Source of the DNA: Streptomyces sp. CB02414
GTDB taxonomy: Bacteria; Actinomycetota; Actinomycetes; Streptomycetales; Streptomycetaceae
Assembly: GCF_001905385.1 (NCBI RefSeq)
Contig: NZ_LIPF01000008.1
Span: forward strand, 372,001 to 436,000
DNA length: 64,000 nucleotides
Direction: 5' to 3'
In this document: positions 57,752-64,000 of the stretch, piece after piece
How positions within the stretch are numbered: the first letter of the stretch is position 1
Layout: every line of letters starts with the position of its first letter
Made by a program: the position numbers and the translations under genes
The notes under the pieces: generated by a model
What the model was told of the DNA's origin: nothing
The model's database searches: none
Seen by the model: the letters and a program-made list of their open reading frames with translations, nothing else

Positions 57752-58679
57752 GGGCAGGCGTCTCCTTGCCGGCCTCGCCGCGCAGGGCGATGGCGTACAT
57801 ATCGTCCGCGTCGAGGCGCCGCAGCTCCTCGGCGATGAGTTCGGCGGTCGAACGGACCTTCAGCGCGAGCGAGCGCGGAGGCTGGTCGGGCAGGGTCATC
57901 GTGGCGATCGGCCCCTCGGGCCGGTCGATGACGATCTCCCCGTTCGCGGTCCCGAGACGGACGGCCGTGACGACCGGGCCGTCGGTGATCACACGGTCGA
58001 CCGTGACGTGCAGCCGCGCTTCCAGCCAGCGGGCCAGCAGCTCGGCCGCCGGGTTGTCCGCCTCGGCCTCCACGGTCGCCGAGGTCACCGGCACCCGGGC
58101 CTGGTCCAGGGCGGCGGCCAGCATGGAACGCCACAGCGTCAGCCGGGTCCAGGCCAGGTCGGTGTCGCCCGGAGCATAGGTGCGGACCCGGCGCTCCAGG
58201 GTCTCCATCGGGCGCTCCACCGCGTACAGGTCGGTGATGCGGCGCTTGGCCAGCGCGCCCAGCGGGTCCCCCGCGGGGTCGTCGGGCGCGTCCACCGGCC
58301 ACCACACGACGACCGGGGCGTCCGGCAGCAGCAGCGGCAGCACGACCGAGTCGGCGTGCTCGGAGACCTCGCCGTACATCCGCAGCACCACCGTCTCGCC
58401 GGTGCCCGCCTCCGAGCCCACCCGGACCTCGGCGTCGAGGTGCGAGCGGGTGCGGTCGCGCAGGTTGCGCGGGTGCCGCTTGATCACGACCAGGGTGCGC
58501 GAGGGATGCTCGTGCGAGGCCTCCTCGGCCGCCTTGATCGAGTCGTAGGCGTTCTCCTCGTCCGTGACGATCACCAGCGTGAGCACCATGCCCACGGCCG
58601 GCGTGCCGATGGCGCGGCGCCCCTGGACCAGCGCCTTGTTGATCTTGCTTGCCGTGGTGTCGGTCAGGTCGATCCTCAT
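57744..58679 (-). CDS. opcA: Glucose-6-phosphate dehydrogenase assembly protein OpcA
   Basis: 311 aa. Typical OpcA start (IDLTDTTASKINKALVQGRRAIG), then VLTLVIVTDEENAYDSIKAAEEAS, VVLPLLLPDAPVVVWWPVDAPDDPAGDPLGALAKRRITD in sequence, and a C-terminal EELRRLDADDMYAIAL. OpcA activates and assembles Zwf in actinobacteria and cyanobacteria and has redox sensitivity in some. It overlaps zwf by four bases and pgi by eight, so stoichiometric expression with Zwf is expected. Confidence 0.95.
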   Translation of the reverse strand: MRIDLTDTTASKINKALVQGRRAIGTPAVGMVLTLVIVTDEENAYDSIKAAEEASHEHPSRTLVVIKRHPRNLRDRTRSHLDAEVRVGSEAGTGETVVLRMYGEVSEHADSVVLPLLLPDAPVVVWWPVDAPDDPAGDPLGALAKRRITDLYAVERPMETLERRVRTYAPGDTDLAWTRLTLWRSMLAAALDQARVPVTSATVEAEADNPAAELLARWLEARLHVTVDRVITDGPVVTAVRLGTANGEIVIDRPEGPIATMTLPDQPPRSLALKVRSTAELIAEELRRLDADDMYAIALRGEAGKETPAHV

Positions 58680-60454
58680 GGCCTGCGCCAGCTCCGTCCG
58701 TCTCGTGCGAGCATCTCGTCGGCTTCCCGCGGTCCCCAGCCGCCCGAGGCGTACTGCGCGGGCTTGCCGTGCGTGCCCCAGTACTCCTCGATCGGGTCGA
58801 GGATCCGCCAGGACTCTTCCACTTCCTGGTGACGGGGGAACAGGTTCGCGTCGCCCAGGAGGACGTCCAGGATCAGCCGTTCGTACGCCTCCGGGCTGGA
58901 CTCCGTGAAGGACTCGCCGTACGCGAAGTCCATGGACACGTCCCGGATCTCCATCGACGTGCCCGGTACCTTCGAGCCGAACCTGACCGTCATGCCCTCG
59001 TCGGGCTGGACGCGGATGACGATCGCGTTCTCGCCCAGCTCCTCCGTCGCCGTGGAGTCGAAGGGGGAGTGCGGGGCCCGCTGGAAGACGACCGCGATCT
59101 CCGTCACCCGGCGGCCGAGGCGCTTGCCGGTCCGCAGGTAGAAGGGGACGCCCGCCCAGCGCCGGTTGTCGATGCCCAGCTTGATCGCCGCGTAGGTGTC
59201 GGTGGCGGAGGCCGGGTCGATGCCCTCCTCCTCCAGGTAGCCGGGCACCTGCGCGCCGCCCTGCCAGCCGCCCTCGTACTGCCCGCGCACGGTGTGCTCG
59301 CCGAGGTCGTCCGGCAGCCGCACGGCCCTGAGCACCTTCAGCTTCTCGGTGAGCAGCGACGGCGCGTCGAAGGAGGCGGGTTCCTCCATCGCGGTGAGCG
59401 CGAGGAGCTGGAGGAGGTGGTTCTGGATGACGTCGCGGGCGGCGCCGATGCCGTCGTAGTAGCCGGCCCGGCCGCCGATGCCGATGTCCTCGGCCATGGT
59501 GATCTGCACGTGGTCCACGTAGGACCGGTTCCAGATCGGCTCGTACATCTGGTTGGCGAAGCGCAGCGCCAGGATGTTCTGGACGGTCTCCTTGCCCAGG
59601 TAGTGGTCGATCCGGAAGACCTGCTCCGGGTCGAACACCTCGTGCACCAGCGCGTTCAGCTCACGGGCGCTGCCCAGGTCGTGCCCGAACGGCTTCTCGA
59701 TCACCGCGCGGCGCCAGGAGCCGTCCGGGGCGTCGGTCAGCCCGTGCTTCTTGAGCTGCTGGACGACCTTCGGGAAGAACTTCGGCGGCACCGACAGATA
59801 GAAGGCGTAGTTGCCGCTGGTCCCGCGCGAGGTGTCCAGCTCCTCGACGGCCTTGCGCAGCTGCTCGAACGCCTCGTCGTCGTCGAAGTCGCCGGGGATG
59901 AAGCGCATGCCCTCGGCGAGCTGCTGCCAGACCTCCTCGCGGAACGGCGTGCGCGCGTGCTCCTTGACCGCGTCGTGCACGACCTGAGCGAAGTCCTGGT
60001 TCTCCCAGTCGCGGCGGGCGAAGCCGACCAGGGAGAAGCCCGGCGGCAGCAGGCCGCGGTTGGCCAGGTCGTACACGGCCGGCATCAGCTTGCGGCGGGA
60101 GAGGTCGCCGGTGACGCCGAAGATGACCAGTCCGGACGGGCCCGCGATCCGGGGGAGGCGGCGGTCCTGGGGATCGCGCAGGGGGTTGCTCCAGTCGAGG
60201 GGCGCGACCGGCTCGACGGGCTTCTCGTCCGCCTCCGCCGCCTTGGCGCCCTTCGCGGCACCGGCGGCCCCGGTCTTCTTCCGGCCCCGGCCGGCCCCGG
60301 GCGCCCTGGCCGCCTTCGGCTCCCCGGCCGCGCGGGACTCCTCGGCCTCCTGGGCGTGCAGCGGGCCCGCCGCCTCCCGGGCGGTCCCGGCCTCCTTGGC
60401 CTCCTTCGTCGCCTTGGTCTCGCCGACCGTCTCGGCGGGAAGGTCCTCGCTCAT
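58676..60454 (-). CDS. zwf: Glucose-6-phosphate dehydrogenase with ~85-residue N-terminal extension
   Basis: 592 aa against about 507 for usual actinobacterial Zwf. Residues 1-85 are Ala/Glu/Lys-rich low complexity, ending before DWSNPLRDPQDRRLPRI. The enzyme proper has the NADP motif IFGVTGDLSRRKLMP, the active-site RIDHYLGKETVQN, EKPFGHDL and GYYDGIGAARDVIQNHLLQ. It oxidises glucose-6-phosphate to 6-phosphogluconolactone, yielding NADPH. The start is fixed by the ATGA overlap with tal; an internal start is possible but none has a visible ribosome-binding site. The extension could mediate regulation or OpcA contact (inference). Confidence 0.95.
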   Translation of the reverse strand: MSEDLPAETVGETKATKEAKEAGTAREAAGPLHAQEAEESRAAGEPKAARAPGAGRGRKKTGAAGAAKGAKAAEADEKPVEPVAPLDWSNPLRDPQDRRLPRIAGPSGLVIFGVTGDLSRRKLMPAVYDLANRGLLPPGFSLVGFARRDWENQDFAQVVHDAVKEHARTPFREEVWQQLAEGMRFIPGDFDDDEAFEQLRKAVEELDTSRGTSGNYAFYLSVPPKFFPKVVQQLKKHGLTDAPDGSWRRAVIEKPFGHDLGSARELNALVHEVFDPEQVFRIDHYLGKETVQNILALRFANQMYEPIWNRSYVDHVQITMAEDIGIGGRAGYYDGIGAARDVIQNHLLQLLALTAMEEPASFDAPSLLTEKLKVLRAVRLPDDLGEHTVRGQYEGGWQGGAQVPGYLEEEGIDPASATDTYAAIKLGIDNRRWAGVPFYLRTGKRLGRRVTEIAVVFQRAPHSPFDSTATEELGENAIVIRVQPDEGMTVRFGSKVPGTSMEIRDVSMDFAYGESFTESSPEAYERLILDVLLGDANLFPRHQEVEESWRILDPIEEYWGTHGKPAQYASGGWGPREADEMLARDGRSWRRP

Positions 60455-61596
60455 TCCCCGTCAACTCCCTTGCTGTCGAGGGACTTCGTCACGACGTCCA
60501 GCAGGTCCTGCCAGGCCACCTCGAACTTGGCCACGCCCTCCTGCTCCAGCTGCTCCACCACCTCGTCGTACGAGATGCCGAGCCGCTCCACGGCCGCGAG
60601 GTCCGCCCGGGCCTGGGCGTAACCGCCGGTGACCGTGTCGCCCCGCACGTCGCCGTGGTCGGCGGCGGCGCGCAGGGTGGCCTCCGGCATCGTGTTCACG
60701 GTGCCGGGGGCGACCAGCTCCTCCACGTACAGGGTGTCCCGGAATGCCGGGTCCTTCACCCCGGTCGACGCCCACAGGGGACGCTGGGCGTTGGCGCGGG
60801 CCCCGGCCAGCGCGGTGAAACGGTCACCGGCGAAGACGTTCTCGTACGCCTCGTAGGCCAGCCGCGCGTTGGCCAGCGCCGCCTTCCCCTTCAGCGCCAG
60901 GGCCTCGTCCGTGCCCAGCACCGTCAGCCGCTTGTCGATCTCGCTGTCGACGCGGGAGACGAAGAAGGAGGCCACGGAGTGGATGCCGACCAGGTCCAGC
61001 CCGGCCGCCTGCGCCTTCTCCAGACCGGCGAGGTAGGCGTCCATGACCTCGCGGTAGCGCTCCAGCGAGAAGATCAGCGTGACGTTGACGCTGATGCCGG
61101 CGCCGATGACCTCGGTGATCGCGGGGAGGTCGGCCTTCGTCGCCGGGATCTTGATCATCACGTTCGGGCGGTCGACCAGCCAGGCCAGCTGGCGCGCCTC
61201 GGCGACCGTGGCCCGGGTGTCGTGGGCGAGGCGCGGGTCGACCTCGATGGAGACCCGTCCGTCCCGGCCGCCGGTCGCCTCGTACACCGGGCGCAGCACG
61301 TCGGCGGCGGCGCGGACGTCGGCGGTGGTCATCATGCGGACGGCCTCGTCGACGGTGACGCCCCGGGTCGCCAGGTCGGCGAGCTGCTCCTCGTACCCCT
61401 CGCCGGAGCCGATGGCGGCCTGGAAGATCGACGGGTTGGTGGTGACGCCGACGACGTGCTCCGTCCCGATCAGTTCGGCGAGGTTGCCGGACTCGATCCG
61501 CCGCCGCGACAGGTCGTCCAGCCAGATGGAGACGCCCGCCTCGGACAGGCGTCGCAGTGCTCCTGCGGGCGCGGTTGCTTCGGTCACAGTGATCAT
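60451..61596 (-). CDS. tal: Transaldolase
   Basis: 381 aa, actinobacterial-type long transaldolase. Signatures: the N-terminal GVSIWLDDLSRRRIESGNL, VVGVTTNPSIFQAAI, the Schiff-base lysine in NVMIKIPATKADLPAI, and VNVTLIFSLERYREVMDAY. It moves a dihydroxyacetone unit between sedoheptulose-7-phosphate and glyceraldehyde-3-phosphate. Starts 37 nt after the tkt stop; its stop overlaps zwf. Confidence 0.96.
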   Translation of the reverse strand: MITVTEATAPAGALRRLSEAGVSIWLDDLSRRRIESGNLAELIGTEHVVGVTTNPSIFQAAIGSGEGYEEQLADLATRGVTVDEAVRMMTTADVRAAADVLRPVYEATGGRDGRVSIEVDPRLAHDTRATVAEARQLAWLVDRPNVMIKIPATKADLPAITEVIGAGISVNVTLIFSLERYREVMDAYLAGLEKAQAAGLDLVGIHSVASFFVSRVDSEIDKRLTVLGTDEALALKGKAALANARLAYEAYENVFAGDRFTALAGARANAQRPLWASTGVKDPAFRDTLYVEELVAPGTVNTMPEATLRAAADHGDVRGDTVTGGYAQARADLAAVERLGISYDEVVEQLEQEGVAKFEVAWQDLLDVVTKSLDSKGVDGE

Positions 61597-61633
61597 CTTC
61601 TCTTTCTGCGTGTGCGTACTGCGTGCGTCCGGC

Positions 61634-63718
61634 TCAGCCGCGTGCGGCGGCCAGGGACTCCCTGGCGGCGGCGGCCACGTGCTCGGCGGTGAAGCCGAAC
61701 TCGGTGAAGAGGGTCTTGGCGTCGGCGGAGGCGCCGAAGTGCTCCAGCGAGACGATGCGGCCCGCGTCGCCCACGAAGCGGTACCAGGTCAGGCCGGTCC
61801 CGGCCTCCACGGCCACCCGGGCCCGCACCGACGGCGGCAGGACGCTCTCCCGGTACTCGCGGGTCTGCTCCTCGAACCACTCCACGGACGGCATCGACAC
61901 CACCCGTGCGGGCGTGCCCTCGGCCTCCAGTGCCTCCCGCGCGGCCACGGCGAGCTGGACCTCGGAACCGGTGGCGATCAGGATCACCTCCGGGCCGCCC
62001 GTAGAGGCCTCGGCGAGGACGTAGCCGCCGCGCGCCGCGTCCGGGTTCGGCTCGTACGTCGGCACGCCCTGCCGGGTGAGGGCCAGACCGTGCGGGGCCG
62101 GGTGGGTGGAGTGCCGCTTGAGGATCTCCGCCCAGGCGATCGCGGTCTCGTTTGCGTCGGCCGGGCGGACCACGTTCAGGCCGGGGATGGCGCGCAGCGA
62201 GGCCAGGTGCTCGACCGGCTGGTGGGTCGGACCGTCCTCGCCCAGGCCGACGGAGTCGTGCGTCCACACGTACGTCACCGGGAGCTGCATCAGCGCCGAC
62301 ATGCGTACGGCGTTGCGCATGTAGTCGGAGAACACCAGGAAGGTGCCGCCGTAGATCCGGGTGTTGCCGTGCAGGGCGATGCCGTTCATCTCCGCGGCCA
62401 TCGAGAACTCGCGGATGCCGAAGTGCACGGTGCGCCCGTACGGGTCGGCCTCCGGCAGCGGGTTGCCCTCGGGGAGGAAGGAGGAGGTCTTGTCGATCGT
62501 CGTGTTGTTCGAGCCGGCCAGGTCGGCCGAGCCGCCCCACAGCTCCGGCAGTACCGGGCCGAGCGCCTGGAGGATCTTGCCGGAGGCGGCGCGGGTGGCG
62601 ACCGCCTTGCCGGTCTCGAACACCGGCAGGGCGTCCTCCCATCCCTCCGGGAGCCGGCCCGCGACCACGCGGTCGAACAGCGCCGCGTGCTCGGGCCGCT
62701 CGCCCCGCCACGTGGCGATCCGCTTGTCCCAGGCGGCGTGCGCCTCCGCGCCCCGGTCCAGGGCCCGGCGGGTGTGGGCGAGGACGTCGTCGGCGACCTC
62801 GAAGGACTTCTCGGGGTCGAGGCCGAGGACGCGCTTGGTGGCGGCGACCTCGTCCTCGCCGAGGGCGGAGCCGTGGGAGGCCTCGGTGTTCCGGGCGTTC
62901 GGGGCGGGCCAGGCGATGATCGTGCGCATGGCGATGATGGAGGGGCGGCCGGTCTCCGCCTTCGCCGCCGTCAGGGCCGCGTACAGGGCGTGCACGTCGA
63001 CGTCGCCGTTCTCGGCTGGCTCCACACGCTGCACGTGCCAGCCGTAGGCCTCGTACCGCTTCAGCACGTCCTCGGAGAACGCGGTCGCGGTGTCGCCCTC
63101 GATGGAGATGTGGTTGTCGTCGTAGAGGAAGACGAGGTTGCCGAGCCTCTGGTGTCCGGCGAGGGACGACGCCTCGGCGGAGACGCCTTCCTGGAGGTCG
63201 CCGTCGGAGACGATCGCCCAGACGGTGTGGTCGAAGGGGGACTCGCCGGCCGGGGCGCCGGGGTCGAAGAGGCCGCGCTCGTAGCGCGCGGCCATCGCCA
63301 TGCCGACCGCGTTGGCGACGCCCTGGCCGAGCGGGCCGGTCGTCGTCTCCACGCCCGCCGTGTGCCCGTACTCGGGGTGGCCGGGCGTCTTCGAGCCGTG
63401 CGTGCGGAAGGCCTTCAGGTCGTCCAGCTCCAGCTCGTACCCGGCGAGGTAGAGCTGGGTGTAGAGGGTCAGCGAGGTGTGGCCGGGGGAGAGGACGAAG
63501 CGGTCACGGCCGGTCCACTCCGGGTCGGCCGGGTCGTGCCGCATCACCTTCTGAAAGATCGTGTACGCGGCCGGAGCAAGGGCCATCGCCGTGCCGGGGT
63601 GGCCGTTGCCGACCTTCTGCACCGCGTCGGCCGCCAGAACGCGGGCGGTGTCGACGGCACGCCGGTCGAGTTCGGTCCATTCGAAGCGGTCCGCGCTGTC
63701 CACTGTGTGCGTGCTCAT
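61634..63718 (-). CDS. tkt: Transketolase
   Basis: 694 aa from ATG at 63718; TTG at 63724 is an alternative because GAGGA spaces better to it. Thiamine-diphosphate enzyme with GNGHPGTAMALAPAAYTIF, HTSLTLYTQLYLAGYEL, the TPP/Mg2+ motif IVSDGDLQEGVSAEASSLAGHQ ending DDNHISIEGDT, and the transketolase signature GIREFSMAAEMNGIALHG. It transfers two-carbon ketol units in the non-oxidative pentose-phosphate pathway. First gene of the six-gene operon. A palindromic site lies about 55-70 nt upstream. A lactonase (pgl) gene, common in the other operon copy, is absent here. Confidence 0.96.
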   Translation of the reverse strand: MSTHTVDSADRFEWTELDRRAVDTARVLAADAVQKVGNGHPGTAMALAPAAYTIFQKVMRHDPADPEWTGRDRFVLSPGHTSLTLYTQLYLAGYELELDDLKAFRTHGSKTPGHPEYGHTAGVETTTGPLGQGVANAVGMAMAARYERGLFDPGAPAGESPFDHTVWAIVSDGDLQEGVSAEASSLAGHQRLGNLVFLYDDNHISIEGDTATAFSEDVLKRYEAYGWHVQRVEPAENGDVDVHALYAALTAAKAETGRPSIIAMRTIIAWPAPNARNTEASHGSALGEDEVAATKRVLGLDPEKSFEVADDVLAHTRRALDRGAEAHAAWDKRIATWRGERPEHAALFDRVVAGRLPEGWEDALPVFETGKAVATRAASGKILQALGPVLPELWGGSADLAGSNNTTIDKTSSFLPEGNPLPEADPYGRTVHFGIREFSMAAEMNGIALHGNTRIYGGTFLVFSDYMRNAVRMSALMQLPVTYVWTHDSVGLGEDGPTHQPVEHLASLRAIPGLNVVRPADANETAIAWAEILKRHSTHPAPHGLALTRQGVPTYEPNPDAARGGYVLAEASTGGPEVILIATGSEVQLAVAAREALEAEGTPARVVSMPSVEWFEEQTREYRESVLPPSVRARVAVEAGTGLTWYRFVGDAGRIVSLEHFGASADAKTLFTEFGFTAEHVAAAARESLAAARG

Positions 63719-63752
63719 CTTCAAGAAATCCTCGATCGGAGCTGGGTAGCTG

Positions 63753-63786
63753 GTCTGACGTGTTCAAACTTAAAAGTCTGACTTTT
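63753..63786 (-). promoter_or_regulatory. Palindromic candidate operator/promoter region of the pentose-phosphate operon
   Basis: AAAAGTC-T-GACTTTT (63772-63786) is a perfect palindrome in an unusually A/T-rich patch. GTCTGAC recurs at 63753 and 63776. On the minus strand it would cover the tkt promoter, and it also lies 90 nt before the divergent gene at 63876. The regulator is not identifiable from sequence. Confidence 0.5.
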
Positions 63787-63875
63787 GAGAGTGAAGGTCG
63801 TGGTGTGCCAGCCTTTGGTGAAACTGGGACACGCCCCGGCGCGCGGGCGCACGGGCGGGACGGCACGAGAAGGAC

Positions 63876-64000
63876 ATGGCGGACGAAAACCAACAAGACG
63901 GCGGCGATGGCCCGAAGAGCGGCGACGGGATCAGAACGTTCCCCTTCCCGGTCGATCTCAGCCTCCTCGGCGTCGGCATGCAGGTGGGCCCCATGGGCGC
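63876..64000 (+). CDS. Uncharacterised protein, 3' partial
   Basis: ATG with GAGAAGGA just upstream opens a frame running off the window: a polar start (MADENQQDGGDGPKSGDG) then TFPFPVDLSLLGVGMQVGPMG. 41 residues are visible and no family is recognised. Divergent from the pentose-phosphate operon. Confidence 0.6.
   Translation, partial: MADENQQDGGDGPKSGDGIRTFPFPVDLSLLGVGMQVGPMG

Overview
The window is chromosomal DNA of a Streptomyces or very close actinomycete. It has very high GC with G/C-dominated third codon positions, frequent GTG and TTG starts, ATGA/GTGA stop-start overlaps, and many genes with Streptomyces-type partners. No phage, insertion sequence, CRISPR array or rRNA was seen. 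The first gene is cut by the left edge and the last by the right edge. All coordinates and start choices come from reading the sequence; no searches were run.

Layout. (1) 1-11.8 kb: the end of a secreted multidomain sugar-active protein (PKD, carbohydrate-binding, ThuA, 3-keto-disaccharide hydrolase-like). A tightly overlapped operon resembling the ebo cluster follows: an inositol-3-phosphate-synthase-like gene, eboC, a TIM-barrel isomerase, eboA, eboB, eboE and eboF. A Tat-exported TIM-barrel isomerase-like protein comes next. (2) 11.9-16 kb: a DUF2254 membrane protein, tRNA-Leu(GAG) with a terminator, and a second EF-G-like GTPase preceded by a 38-codon open frame. (3) 16-23.7 kb, minus strand: a five-gene SWIM / unknown / VWA / MoxR-ATPase / DUF5682 operon. 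(4) 23.8-26.6 kb: two secreted proteins, a phosphodiester glycosidase whose signal peptide is out of frame with its body, and an antigen-85/esterase-D-like hydrolase. (5) 26.6-32.2 kb: an accessory-looking island of two tandem paralogous proteins, each joining a PD-(D/E)XK-type nuclease motif to a DUF2075 (Schlafen-type) helicase. The first has a PafBC-type DNA-damage promoter. Both have a conserved hairpin that pairs their own Shine-Dalgarno sequence. A 42-aa membrane protein and a stretch with little coding signal follow.

(6) 32.2-38.1 kb: a GNAT acetyltransferase, then a Zur-box-preceded metal/peptide ABC importer (lipoprotein plus fused permease, no ATPase gene) overlapped with an MFS exporter. 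(7) 38.1-45.6 kb: a probable small-molecule gene set around pterin/GTP chemistry: CDP-alcohol phosphatidyltransferase, zinc alcohol dehydrogenase, a divergent 6-pyruvoyl-tetrahydropterin-synthase homologue, glycosyltransferase, methyltransferase, flippase-like membrane protein, creatininase-family amidohydrolase and GTP cyclohydrolase II. (8) 45.6-53.7 kb: a serine hydrolase, a 3-hydroxyisobutyrate-dehydrogenase-type reductase with a divergent TetR regulator and twin palindromes, and a quinate/shikimate/dehydroshikimate catabolic set (MHS transporter, TetR regulator, shikimate dehydrogenase, dehydroshikimate dehydratase) with matching candidate operators. (9) 53.7-63.9 kb: a pentapeptide-like membrane protein and a complete second-copy pentose-phosphate operon, tkt-tal-zwf-opcA-pgi-gnd.

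The two best candidates for undescribed biology are the tandem damage-inducible nuclease-helicases with their shared RNA leader, and the GTP cyclohydrolase II/creatininase/PTPS-like/glycosyltransferase/flippase set.
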